From: JALYUA01 sp040004225
Lineage (GTDB): Bacteria; Acidobacteriota; Thermoanaerobaculia; UBA5066; Gp7-AA6
Length of the DNA: 45,496 nt
Assembly (NCBI GenBank): GCA_040004225.1
Contig: JBDUBI010000136.1
Span: 1 to 45,496, forward strand
Direction of reading: 5' to 3'
Positions 8,723 through 15,935 of this stretch are shown here, piece after piece. The translations under genes and the position numbers were made by a program. Each line of letters begins with the position of its first letter. Positions within the stretch are counted from its first letter, which is position 1. A model generated the notes under the pieces. It saw only the letters and a list, made by a program, of their open reading frames with translations. It did not search any database and was not told where the DNA came from.

Positions 8723-9442
8723 TCAGCTCCGATCTTTCCGTTTTCCGTTTTCCGTTTTCCGTCTCACAAACCCGTATCTCGCGATCGTCCAGAGGATCTT
8801 GTAGCCGGCGCGGAGCGTTCCAGAGACCGTCCCGGTGATCTTAGAGACACCGACCCGCCGGCGATACGAGACCGGGACCTCGGCGATCGCGAGCCCCGCT
8901 CGGATCGCTTTGACCTGCATCTCACACGTCCAGCCGAAATTCGTGTCTTCCATCCCGATTTTCGCGTACGCGTCCCACCGGATGGCGCGGAAGGGACCGA
9001 GATCGGTGTAGCGATGGCCGTACAACACGCGGATCAAGAAACAGGCCAGAAGGTTCCCGAATCGCGCCTGCGGCAGGAGGGCGCCGGGCTCGCGGCGGCC
9101 AGGCGCGCGCGAGCCGATGACGAGGTCCGCGCCAGCCTCGATTTCCGCGAGCAGGAGCGGGACCTCCTCCGGGTGGTCCGAGTAGTCGCCATCTAAGAAC
9201 ACGAGGACATCCGGCGGGTTCTCTCGGAGCGCCGCCACGCCGGCGAGACAGGCGCTGCCGTATCCCCGCCGCGGTTCGCGCACCAGGCGCACGGGCAGCC
9301 CGCTCGCGATCAGCGACGTGTCGTCAGTCGAGCCGTTGTCGACCACCACGACATCCGAGACCGGCGGCCGGGGAATGTCTGCGACGACGAGCGGGAGCGA
9401 TTCGCGTTCGTTGAATACGGGGATGACCACGGAGACCCTCAT
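8723..9442 (-). CDS. Family 2 glycosyltransferase (dolichyl-phosphate-mannose-synthase-like)
   Basis: 239 residues starting at ATG 9442, which overlaps the stop of the EamA gene (ATGA). The N-terminus MRVSVVIPVFNERESLPLVV starts the GT-A nucleotide-sugar fold, VVVDNGSTDDT follows, and DGDYSDHPEEVP carries the metal-binding DxD-like acidic motif near residue 93. The region YTDLGPFRAIRWDAY and W..EMQVKAIRAG is typical of polyprenyl-phosphate glycosyltransferases. There is no C-terminal membrane domain. It probably transfers a sugar from a nucleotide-sugar to a lipid carrier at the inner membrane. The last dozen residues are encoded by a tandem heptamer and look recently added. Confidence 0.85.
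   Translation of the reverse strand: MRVSVVIPVFNERESLPLVVADIPRPPVSDVVVVDNGSTDDTSLIASGLPVRLVREPRRGYGSACLAGVAALRENPPDVLVFLDGDYSDHPEEVPLLLAEIEAGADLVIGSRAPGRREPGALLPQARFGNLLACFLIRVLYGHRYTDLGPFRAIRWDAYAKIGMEDTNFGWTCEMQVKAIRAGLAIAEVPVSYRRRVGVSKITGTVSGTLRAGYKILWTIARYGFVRRKTENGKRKDRS
8741..8761. repeat. TTTTCCG heptamer array, three copies, inside a gene end
   Basis: Three exact TTTTCCG units preceded by a partial TTTCCG. The array lies within the last codons of the minus-strand glycosyltransferase and encodes its tail (KTENGKR). It faces the ACGGGAA-type array at 8667-8704, so the two form opposed arms. Confidence 0.75.
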
Positions 9443-10386
9443 CGAACGATCTTCGCGGCACTCTTGCGGGCCGCCACCGAAATCCCGAGCCCCGCGAAAA
9501 TGAAGGCCGCCGCCAGCGCCGTTCTCGCCGCGAAGCTTTCTCCGAGGACCACCACCGCGAGAACAGACGCGATGAGCGGCTGAAGGAACACGTAAAAGGC
9601 GACGCGGGACGCGTGCGTCCTCGCGAGCGCCCACGAATTCCAGAGATAGGGAAGGACGCTGCAGAGAATCACGATCCCCGCGACGCCGGCCCAGGCGGCC
9701 GCGGGGACCCGGGAGGGGGAGAACCGGAGAACAGCGGGCGCCGCCACCAGGAGGATGGGCGCCGCGCCAAACAGGAAGACGCGCGACACGATCGTCTCGG
9801 CGGAATACCTCGCCAGGATCGGGCGCGACAGGACCAGATAGCAGGAGTACGAGAGAGAGTTGGCGAGGATCAGGAGATCGCCTCGCACCGTCGCCCCGGC
9901 CAGCTGGAGATGGCGGACATCGAGAAGGATCAGGACTCCCGCCGTCGCGAGGCCGACGGCGGCAACACCGCGGGGGGCGATCTTTTCCCGCCCGAGGAGC
10001 ACGGCCACCACGAGGGTGAACACGGGAATCGTCGCCGTCAGGATCGTCGTGTGGATTGCCGTGGTCATCGACAATCCCAGGATGAAGAGCACCTGGTTGA
10101 GGGAGACGCCGAGGAGGGCGTAGAGCAGCACGGCCGGGCGATCCCGGCGCTCGACCTCGCGCCCCCTCGACAACCGCCGGACCGCCTCGAGCACGAGGGC
10201 GGCCGAAGAGACGCGGATGGCCGCCAGCACGAGCGGGGGGATCGCGGGCAGGACGAGCTTGCCGAAGATGGGAAAGAGAGCGAAACCGGTCTGGGCCCCG
10301 AGGAGGGCCGCGTGAACGATCCAGGTCTCGTCCCGAAGCCCCGCCGGTTCCGGGGACGTCCCGTCCGGAGCCGGAGCGAGGCTCAC
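9439..10386 (-). CDS. EamA/DMT-family permease
   Basis: 315 residues from GTG 10386, sharing a GTGA overlap with ygfZ. The open frame runs further upstream but only as a shadow of ygfZ. About ten hydrophobic helices are visible in two repeated halves of five, the EamA arrangement (for example GAQTGFALFPIFGKLVLPAI at the start and IFAGLGISVAARKSA at the end). Drug/metabolite transporters of this kind export small metabolites, but the substrate cannot be told from sequence. It sits in a four-gene, tightly overlapping operon between ygfZ and a glycosyltransferase. Confidence 0.85.
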   Translation of the reverse strand: MSLAPAPDGTSPEPAGLRDETWIVHAALLGAQTGFALFPIFGKLVLPAIPPLVLAAIRVSSAALVLEAVRRLSRGREVERRDRPAVLLYALLGVSLNQVLFILGLSMTTAIHTTILTATIPVFTLVVAVLLGREKIAPRGVAAVGLATAGVLILLDVRHLQLAGATVRGDLLILANSLSYSCYLVLSRPILARYSAETIVSRVFLFGAAPILLVAAPAVLRFSPSRVPAAAWAGVAGIVILCSVLPYLWNSWALARTHASRVAFYVFLQPLIASVLAVVVLGESFAARTALAAAFIFAGLGISVAARKSAAKIVR

Positions 10387-11282
10387 GGGAACGGAAGATT
10401 CGACGGAATCGCCGAGCCGTCCGGCGCCTCCGTGGACACGAGACGCTCTCCGGGGGCCACGTCGCGAAACGCCCAGCCGAGGCCGATCGGCCCGAGGCGA
10501 GGCGACAAAACGGAGCTCGTCACCCGTCCCATTTCGACCTTCCCGCCGTCCGGCTCGCCCGGGCGTTTCAGGACCGTTCCAACGGGGACCGCCGCGTCGG
10601 GGAAGCGGAATCCCACGAGACGGCGATTGACCCGCCCGTACGTTCTCAGCCGGGCGACGATTTCCTGCCCGACGTAACAGCCCTTCGTCGTCGAGATCGC
10701 GTCTGCGAGGCCCACCTCGTCCGGAAGATGGGATTCGTCCGCATCCTGACCGAACCGGGGTCGACCCGCTTCGACGCGCAGCACTTCCGCCGCCGCGTCG
10801 TCCAGCGAAACCGCTCCGCTGGCGACAAGCCGCGCGGTCGCGTCTTCGAGCTCGGCCGCGGGAACGAGAAGCTCGCCGGAAAACTCGGCTTCGCCCGGGA
10901 GAGCGAGCCATCCGCCCACGACGGCAGAGGAGGGGAGCGGCGGCCCCACGATCCCGATGCGGGCGAAGTCGGCAGAACGGTCTTCGATCCGGACCTTCTG
11001 GAAAACGGCGTACTTCGCGAGATGGCGCACCACGCTCTCTCGCGACGCCGCCGGGAGAAGGAGCCGGAGTCGGTCGGGCATGCCGAGCAGGCGCGCCACG
11101 AAGAGGAGCTTCCCCTTCGGCGTCAGGCCCGCCGCTCTGAGAACCTGGCCGGCCTCCGCGCACCGGACGTCCTGGGTCAGCTGACCCTGCAGGAAGGCGG
11201 CCCGGTCCTCGCCCGTTACGTCGAGAACGGCCGCGGGTCGCACCCGATAGGCGTGGAGAGAGGGAGAAGGGCTCTGGTTCAC
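10383..11282 (-). CDS. ygfZ: tRNA-modifying/Fe-S maturation protein YgfZ (GcvT-like fold)
   Basis: 299 residues beginning at GTG 11282, overlapping the stop of the upstream secreted-protein gene. The diagnostic motif KGCYVGQE lies at about residues 200-207. The N-terminal part has the folate-binding GcvT-like pattern (LDVTGEDRAAFLQGQLTQDV, LTPKGKLLFVARLL). YgfZ/IBA57 proteins use folate and support repair or assembly of certain iron-sulfur enzymes such as MiaB and LipA. A lipA gene occurs in this window about 20 kb away, but not in the same operon. Length and motifs are standard. Confidence 0.9.
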   Translation of the reverse strand: MNQSPSPSLHAYRVRPAAVLDVTGEDRAAFLQGQLTQDVRCAEAGQVLRAAGLTPKGKLLFVARLLGMPDRLRLLLPAASRESVVRHLAKYAVFQKVRIEDRSADFARIGIVGPPLPSSAVVGGWLALPGEAEFSGELLVPAAELEDATARLVASGAVSLDDAAAEVLRVEAGRPRFGQDADESHLPDEVGLADAISTTKGCYVGQEIVARLRTYGRVNRRLVGFRFPDAAVPVGTVLKRPGEPDGGKVEMGRVTSSVLSPRLGPIGLGWAFRDVAPGERLVSTEAPDGSAIPSNLPFP

Positions 11283-11743
11283 CGGGGCCGGATCTGCGCC
11301 CGGATGCGCGCACGCGGCGAGTCGACGATGTCGAGGGTCCGCATGCGGGTCGAGATGCGAATGTTGTCGTCGAGCTTGTGGTCGTCCACCGTGTCGTCTT
11401 TGTCACCGGACTTCGTCACCCGTCCGGACCGGTCATAGACGTCCACGGTGAGCGAGATGCGGCACTTGCCGGATCCACGATTCTCGACGTGAAAATCCCA
11501 CCAGAGCCACGAGTTGTCGCTCGGATCTTCGTGTCTCGCCTTTCGAATGTCGTCGGCTCCCGGGTAGTTGCGCAGCGAAACACTCCGCACGGAGCACCCT
11601 CCGGAAGTCCAGCCGAGGTTCGCCCGGCCGGTGCGGGGGATCGGAACCGACTTCTCGAATTCCGCTCCGGTGGCGGGGATAGCCACCGCCGCGGCCGCCA
11701 GCGCGAAGAGCGCCCGCCCGACGAAGTGAAAGCTCGAGGTCAT
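11279..11743 (-). CDS. Small secreted protein of unknown function
   Basis: 154 residues from ATG 11743, with a clear GGAGAA ribosome site about eight bases upstream. Residues 1-28 are a signal peptide (hydrophobic ALFALAAAAVAIPATGA). The mature part is about 125 residues and looks beta-rich, with two cysteines (GGCSVRS and SGKCRIS) that could form a disulfide and a phrase WWDFHVENRGSGKCRISLTV like an immunoglobulin-type strand. I do not recognise a family. It is the first gene of the operon secreted protein-ygfZ-EamA-glycosyltransferase and diverges from a zinc-ribbon gene across only 33 bases that carry a shared promoter. Confidence 0.65.
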   Translation of the reverse strand: MTSSFHFVGRALFALAAAAVAIPATGAEFEKSVPIPRTGRANLGWTSGGCSVRSVSLRNYPGADDIRKARHEDPSDNSWLWWDFHVENRGSGKCRISLTVDVYDRSGRVTKSGDKDDTVDDHKLDDNIRISTRMRTLDIVDSPRARIRAQIRPR

Positions 11744-11763
11744 ATCCAGTTCTCCTTCCGGCG

Positions 11764-11770
11764 TATTATC
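11764..11770. promoter_or_regulatory. Overlapping bidirectional -10 boxes
   Basis: TATTATC. On the plus strand, TATTAT (11764-11769) ends seven bases before GTG 11777, predicting a leaderless message. On the minus strand the same bases read GATAAT (11770-11765), followed by a short leader with GGAGAA before ATG 11743. The gap between the two genes is only 33 bases, so one melted region must serve both. No TTGACA-like -35 is evident on either side. Confidence 0.55.
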
Positions 11771-11776
11771 GCTTTC

Positions 11777-12040
11777 GTGGAAGACTCGAGCGAGGAGCCC
11801 GGCCGGCACGTGATCGACATCTTCATGATGTCCATCAAATGCGGGAATTGCGACACCTACCAGACCGTGATCCGGTTTTCGAAGGGCCCCGATAAGAACG
11901 TCTACACGTACGAGTGTGAAAACGAGATCTGCGACCCGAACGTGACGCGGACGATCGTCGAAGTTCCGAAGCAGGTGGACAACTCCGTCAAGCGCGCCGA
12001 GGAACTGCCGTACTACGACCGCGAGAGCTCCGACGTCTGA
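11777..12040 (+). CDS. Small zinc-ribbon-like protein, unknown function
   Basis: 87 residues. Four cysteines arranged C22-x2-C25-x21-C47-x4-C52 (CGNC ... CENEIC) suggest a zinc ribbon. The flanks are acidic at the start and charged at the end. The start at GTG 11777 is chosen because a TATTAT -10 box ends seven bases before it and no Shine-Dalgarno sequence precedes it. GTG 11810 (with GAGGAG upstream) and ATG 11825 are alternatives that would remove the acidic head. It is followed after 43 bases by a thioesterase with its own -10-like box. No family recognised; a nucleic-acid or protein-binding role is only a guess. Confidence 0.6.
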   Translation: MEDSSEEPGRHVIDIFMMSIKCGNCDTYQTVIRFSKGPDKNVYTYECENEICDPNVTRTIVEVPKQVDNSVKRAEELPYYDRESSDV

Positions 12041-12068
12041 CCGCCATCGTCCCGCCTTCGAATTCCTG

Positions 12069-12074
12069 TAAAAT
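12069..12074 (+). promoter_or_regulatory. Candidate -10 box for the thioesterase/NYN operon
   Basis: TAAAAT preceded by TG, ending nine bases before ATG 12084. The spacing predicts transcription starting at or next to the start codon. There is no Shine-Dalgarno sequence in the interval. Confidence 0.45.
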
Positions 12075-12083
12075 GAATCGTTT

Positions 12084-12566
12084 ATGAGTGCAACGATGAC
12101 GACCCCTCAGCCGGGCGGCCCCCCGGCGCTGGCGCCGGACCTCCTGGCCCGGCTCCAGAAGAGGCTCGCAGGCTCTCCCGCAATCGGCTGGCTCCACCCG
12201 GTCCTGGAAGAAATCTCGCTCGATCATGCCGTCCTGAAGCTGCCCTACCGCGAAGAGGTCAGCAACGGGTCCGGCACGGTCCACGGTGGAATCCTCGCGA
12301 CCCTGGCGGACACGGCCGTCGCCTTCGCACTCTCGACCAACTTCGACGGAAAGATGGGGTTCGCGACCGCGGACCTGACCATCCACTTTCTCCGTCGCGC
12401 ACGAGGAGACGTCTGGGCCCGCGCGCGCATCCTGAAGAAGGGGCGGCGCCTCAACATCGGAGAGGTCGAGATCGTGGACGCGGGGGACCGGCCGGTCGCC
12501 CGCGTGCTCGCCTCGTTTCTCCTGACGACCTCCTCGTTCGATTACGCACCGGAAGGGAAATCATGA
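12084..12566 (+). CDS. PaaI-type hotdog thioesterase
   Basis: 160 residues. The core VSNGSGTVHGGILATLADTAVAFAL (about residues 59-83) is the PaaI/YdiI hotdog signature, with the HGG turn and a downstream acidic residue acting in catalysis in the family. The second half (TADLTIHFLRRARGDVWARARI...GRRLNIGEVEI) follows the expected strands. Such enzymes hydrolyse aryl- or acyl-CoA thioesters, usually as tetramers. The start is ATG 12084; ATG 12096 is a possible alternative. It overlaps the NYN-domain gene by four bases (ATGA), so the two are probably translationally coupled, although no functional link is obvious. Confidence 0.85.
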   Translation: MSATMTTPQPGGPPALAPDLLARLQKRLAGSPAIGWLHPVLEEISLDHAVLKLPYREEVSNGSGTVHGGILATLADTAVAFALSTNFDGKMGFATADLTIHFLRRARGDVWARARILKKGRRLNIGEVEIVDAGDRPVARVLASFLLTTSSFDYAPEGKS

Positions 12567-13591
12567 ACGACGACACGATCCCGTTTCCCGCGGCGGAAGA
12601 GGGAGGCGAGAAGAAAAGCCGCCGCCGCCGCGGCGGAGCGCGCCGCCACAAGGCGCGACCCGCCGGAGCGCCCGAGGAGCCGAGGAATGGCGACCTGGCG
12701 CTTTCCGCCCCGGTCCCGGTTCTCGCGACTCCGTCCCTCGCCCCTGCGCCGGCGGGTCCCTCGCAGCCGATGGGGCCGTCTCAGCCGATGGGGCCTCTGT
12801 CCTCTTCGCATGCGATGGCGCCGCTCTCCCTGGCCCCTCCGCCCGCCCGCGTTTCCGTGGAGCAGCGGATCTCGCTCTTCATCGATTTCGAGAACATCGC
12901 GCTCGGGGCCCGCGACGCGAAGTACAAGAAGTTCGACATCCACTTAGTCCTGCAGCGCCTGATCGAAAAGGGGCGGATCGTCTACAAGAAGGCCTATGCC
13001 GACTGGACGCGTTACTCAGACTACAAGCGCGAGTTCCACGAAGCCGCGATCGAGCTGATCGACATTCCCCAGCGCGGATACAGCGGGAAGAACTCGGCAG
13101 ACATCCGCATGGTCGTCGACGCCATGGACCTGGCCAACTCCAAGGGACACATCACGACTTTCGTGATCTGTTCGGGAGACTCCGACTTTTCGCCCCTCGT
13201 CTCGAAGTTGAAGGAGAACGACAAGAGCGTCATCGGCGTGGGGGTCAAGAACTCCACGTCCGAGCTGTTGATCAGCAACTGCGACGAGTTCATCTTCTAC
13301 GAGGACCTCGTCCGAGAGACTCGCGAGCTGCCGTCGATCGAGAACCTCCCCGAAAAGAAGCGGGAGGTTTTCCGCCTCATGCTCGACTCCATGCAGGCGC
13401 TCCAGAGAGAGAACTACGACGTCATCTGGGGCTCGATGATCAAGCAGACGATGCAGCGCAAGCAGCCGTATTTCAACGAGTCCTACTACGGCTACAAGTC
13501 CTTCTCGGAGCTTCTGGAGGATGCCGAGCGGTTGAAGATCCTGACGATGAAGAAGGACGCGAAGAGCGGCGGCTACATGATCAGCGTGTAA
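12563..13591 (+). CDS. NYN-domain (LabA-like) putative RNase with C-terminal OST-HTH/LOTUS-like domain
   Basis: 342 residues in three parts. Residues 1-95 are disordered, Pro/Arg-rich and basic (KKSRRRRGGARRHK) with a tandem QPMGPS repeat. Residues about 103-235 form a NYN (PIN-like) domain: FIDFENI with Asp108, SADIRMVVDAMD with Asp180 and Asp186, and CSGDSDFSPLV with Asp206/Asp208 provide the acidic metal-binding cluster, all intact. Residues about 265-342 (FRLMLDSMQALQREN...GSMIKQTMQRKQPYFNESYYGYKSFSELLEDAE) match the OST-HTH/LOTUS fold, an RNA-binding module that is often found with NYN. The expected role is RNA binding or cleavage; the target is unknown. Confidence 0.85.
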   Translation: MNDDTIPFPAAEEGGEKKSRRRRGGARRHKARPAGAPEEPRNGDLALSAPVPVLATPSLAPAPAGPSQPMGPSQPMGPLSSSHAMAPLSLAPPPARVSVEQRISLFIDFENIALGARDAKYKKFDIHLVLQRLIEKGRIVYKKAYADWTRYSDYKREFHEAAIELIDIPQRGYSGKNSADIRMVVDAMDLANSKGHITTFVICSGDSDFSPLVSKLKENDKSVIGVGVKNSTSELLISNCDEFIFYEDLVRETRELPSIENLPEKKREVFRLMLDSMQALQRENYDVIWGSMIKQTMQRKQPYFNESYYGYKSFSELLEDAERLKILTMKKDAKSGGYMISV

Positions 13592-13629
13592 AAGCTGAAA
13601 TCGGGCGTCGGCCGGGACTCGAACGATCA

Positions 13630-13674
13630 GGACGGGAAGTCGCAGCCTTGTTTCCCGTTTCCCGTTTCCCGTCC
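13630..13674. terminator. Candidate hairpin between convergent genes
   Basis: GGACGGGAA (13630-13638) and TTCCCGTCC (13666-13674) form a perfect nine-base stem. The right arm is supplied by the TTTCCCG array. It lies between the convergent NYN and zinc-ribbon genes, so it may terminate transcription from both sides. There is no clear U-tract, so the call is tentative. Confidence 0.4.
13651..13671. repeat. TTTCCCG heptamer array, three exact copies
   Basis: Three contiguous TTTCCCG units followed by a partial TCCCG. It is the reverse complement, in rotated register, of the ACGGGAA array at 8667-8704, and also lies between two convergent genes. Confidence 0.8.
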
Positions 13675-13695
13675 CGATCCGGGTTTCTCGGCCCG

Positions 13696-14706
13696 CTACT
13701 TCCTCTTCAGCGTGATCCGATCGCCCCTGCCGCCCTCCGGCCCGGACAGCGTGCCGTAAACCTCGAGTTTTAAGAAATCCGCGGCGCCGGAAAAGTCCCA
13801 GACGAGGTTCTGGAATCCGCGCAGGGAGCTTCCCGGATCGGGATGGATGACGTCGGACAGCGCGTCGACTCCCCGGTTGCGGGCGTACGGTTTCGAGGAG
13901 AACACGTAGGAGAGGAAGCCGCTCTGGTTCACTCCCGCCTGGACCAGATAATCATCCTCGACCGACTCGAGAAGCAGATAGCGCACGTCGAGCACCTTGC
14001 CGGTCTGTCCCTCGAGGGCGCGCCAGACGCGATCGCGCCTGGGGATCCACGCCGGGAACGGGATGAAGTCGATCGGCAGGCTCGCTCCCGCGGGCGAGGC
14101 GGAGAGCAGAGAGGAGATCTGGCCCAGCCGCTGCGGACCGTCTGAAGCCAGCCGATACCCGGCCCCGGCCCCTCCCCGCCCGGGGTCGGTCAAGAGGACG
14201 TGGGCCGCGAGGATCGCGCCTTCCGCATCTGTTTCGAGGAAGACCTGCTTGAGGGCGGGGCGCGCCGGAGCGCTCAGTGTCTTCGAAAACTCCGTCGCCC
14301 ACCGGCCCGAGAGATCCAGCCGGGCGGACGTCGCGGCCGGAGCCGGAGTCGGGGAAACGGCGGGAACGGGAGCCGGCGTGCGGGACCGCAGGGCCAGGAA
14401 AAGCAGGATGGCCGCGAGCGCCGCGGCGACCCCGATCGCCGGCGTCTTCAGCGCGCCGCGGGACGTCTCTGTGGCGGCGCGACCGGTGCCTGGAGGTGCC
14501 GGCTCCCCGGGGGGGCCTGACGGGGCAGGAGGCGGAGCGGGCTTCGCCACCGGGGGGGCCGGGACGGCGGCGGCGGTTTTCGGGGCGCTCTCAGGGACGG
14601 CTCCCCGCTCTACCGGCGGCTCCGGCTCGAAGGGGCGCGAGCAGCGGAGGCACTTTTCGGTGGGGATCTGCGTGAAGCCGCACGTGGGGCAGGTCACCCA
14701 ATCCAT
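13696..14706 (-). CDS. Zinc-ribbon, single-pass membrane protein of unknown function
   Basis: 336 residues. Residues 1-26 form a zinc ribbon with two CxxC pairs (CPTCGFTQIPTEKCLRCSRP). Residues about 27-88 are a Pro/Ala-rich linker, about 90-107 a single membrane span (IGVAAALAAILLFLALRS), and the rest an extracytoplasmic domain of about 220 residues starting LDLSGRWATEFSKT. That domain has no family I recognise. The start ATG 14706 sits seven bases after an extended -10 box (TGCTACACT), with no ribosome site, so a leaderless message is likely. The gene converges on the NYN gene. Confidence 0.7.
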   Translation of the reverse strand: MDWVTCPTCGFTQIPTEKCLRCSRPFEPEPPVERGAVPESAPKTAAAVPAPPVAKPAPPPAPSGPPGEPAPPGTGRAATETSRGALKTPAIGVAAALAAILLFLALRSRTPAPVPAVSPTPAPAATSARLDLSGRWATEFSKTLSAPARPALKQVFLETDAEGAILAAHVLLTDPGRGGAGAGYRLASDGPQRLGQISSLLSASPAGASLPIDFIPFPAWIPRRDRVWRALEGQTGKVLDVRYLLLESVEDDYLVQAGVNQSGFLSYVFSSKPYARNRGVDALSDVIHPDPGSSLRGFQNLVWDFSGAADFLKLEVYGTLSGPEGGRGDRITLKRK

Positions 14707-14713
14707 CGGGCCG

Positions 14714-14722
14714 AGTGTAGCA
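14714..14722 (-). promoter_or_regulatory. Extended -10 promoter, leaderless start
   Basis: On the minus strand this reads TGCTACACT, a TGn-TACACT extended -10. It ends seven bases before ATG 14706. The identical nine bases occur at 30630-30638, also seven bases before a start codon. Confidence 0.6.
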
Positions 14723-14787
14723 GTGAGAGTTCCGGCTCACGAGATTCCCGTTTTCGGCTCTGACACCCGATCGTCGTCGCCGGTCAG

Positions 14788-14815
14788 AAAAAGGCGGGCC
14801 GAAAGAGATGCGGCC
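14788..14815 (-). terminator. Candidate intrinsic terminator after the GAPDH homologue
   Basis: On the minus strand GGCCG (14815-14811 side) and CGGCC flank a nine-base loop, followed by CGCC and five T. It lies 23 bases downstream of the GAPDH-like stop codon. The stem is short but GC-only. Confidence 0.45.
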
Positions 14816-14837
14816 GTGTCCGGGGACGAAGACTGTC

Positions 14838-15896
14838 TCAAATCTCCCGGAAAAAGAAACGATCGAGCACTCCCAGGCGGGCCTGCCGGTCGTAGTCCGG
14901 GTCCATGAGCCAGAGGGCGGCGGCGATCGAGGAGGCGAGCGAGTTGCCGTCCTGGGGCGTGAAACAGAAGCCGACGATGTCCCGGTCGCCGTTGTTGGTG
15001 ATGGTCGGCGCCGCCACGACCGCCTGAGAAAGGATGCGGCCGTAGTACCCGTGGTCGCGCCCGAAGGAGAAAATCTGGTTGGACGAGCGCTTCTCCGTGA
15101 TCGCGATCCGGCGATTGGCCCGAAGCAAATCGAGCGCGCGCTCCTTGGTCATCGGGTGCGTCAGCTCCAGGTCGAACCAGAGCGAGTGCATGTACTGAGT
15201 GTTCAACTTCATCGCCGACGAAAACAGCTTGGGCTTCCAGCCGATCGTCTCGAGCAGGCGGGAGGCATCCCGGGCGTGGTGCGTGCCGTACTGGGGGTCG
15301 TCGTGCTTTCCGGCGGAAGGCGCGGGAGCGAAGCTCGAGTCCTGCGAGACGTCGTTGGCCCGGCGCATGCAGACGAAGCGGCCGTGCTCGAGACCCGAGC
15401 CGTGGTCCTCGTTTTCCGACAGAGTCTTCACGAGCGCGGCGATGTTGTGTGTGTTGCAGGAGACGACCTGGATAAACCGGTCCTCGCCGGCCACCAGCGC
15501 TTTGTCGTTGATACCCATCGCGTACGGCTTTCCGAACCCGAACTCGCTGCCCTGCGCCAGAAAACCCCTCGGACCGGAGAGCTTCTCGTACGCCTTCTTG
15601 TTCTCGTTCCCCGCCGGCGTGCAGTCGATCACGACCGTGGCGCGCTCGAGAGCCTCCTGGGCCTCGTAGTCGACCTTGTGGCCCAGAGCCTCGAAGTCGG
15701 CGACCTTGTCCGAGTCGACGGCCAGCCTGGCCCCGCGCTGGAGGAGGTGGTTGACCTTCGCGCGTTCGGTCGTCATCGGGGTGCGCTTGTGGAAGGTGAT
15801 CTCGTCGATCCCCAGGTATTTCTTGAAATCGGCGAAGAGACCGATCAGGGGCTCGCCGATGGTGCCGGTGCCGACGACGTGTACGATCTTGTTCAT
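14838..15896 (-). CDS. Archaeal-type (type II) glyceraldehyde-3-phosphate dehydrogenase homologue
   Basis: 352 residues, close to the archaeal GAPDH length (about 340). The N-terminus has a Rossmann motif GTGTIG (residues 10-15). VVIDCTPAGNENKKAYEKL (about 88-106) matches the archaeal VVDATPxGxGxxNxxxYE region. VVSCNTHNIAALVKTL (144-159) matches archaeal VVSCNTTGLxRTL with catalytic Cys147. MRRAND (177-182) and the THHARD block with His206/His207 match the archaeal RRAADP and SHHGPD motifs. Bacterial GAPDH would instead read SCTTN. Substitution of TG by HN after SCNT is unusual, so substrate or cofactor may differ. It probably oxidises an aldehyde phosphate with NAD(P). It diverges from an alpha/beta hydrolase gene. 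Confidence 0.7.
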   Translation of the reverse strand: MNKIVHVVGTGTIGEPLIGLFADFKKYLGIDEITFHKRTPMTTERAKVNHLLQRGARLAVDSDKVADFEALGHKVDYEAQEALERATVVIDCTPAGNENKKAYEKLSGPRGFLAQGSEFGFGKPYAMGINDKALVAGEDRFIQVVSCNTHNIAALVKTLSENEDHGSGLEHGRFVCMRRANDVSQDSSFAPAPSAGKHDDPQYGTHHARDASRLLETIGWKPKLFSSAMKLNTQYMHSLWFDLELTHPMTKERALDLLRANRRIAITEKRSSNQIFSFGRDHGYYGRILSQAVVAAPTITNNGDRDIVGFCFTPQDGNSLASSIAAALWLMDPDYDRQARLGVLDRFFFREI

Positions 15897-15935
15897 GCGT
15901 TTCGTTCCTGCTCCGTGTCTTCAAGTGAGTGCGTT

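Noticed and set aside
9439..11406. Single 655-codon protein covering the EamA gene and its upstream frame
   Set aside because: The upstream part is antiparallel in style to coding sequence and coincides with ygfZ in another frame; EamA homology starts only at about GTG 10386.
12776..12796. Possible CRISPR or satellite repeat in the tandem cagccgatggggcc units
   Set aside because: Only two units, inside the NYN gene and in frame, encoding a QPMGPS duplication; no spacers.
13605..13640. T-arm-like GTTCGAGTCCCGG on the minus strand, resembling a tRNA 3' end
   Set aside because: No complementary acceptor strand or other arms are found at tRNA distance upstream; the bases around it do not pair as a T-stem. 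Probably coincidence or at most a remnant.
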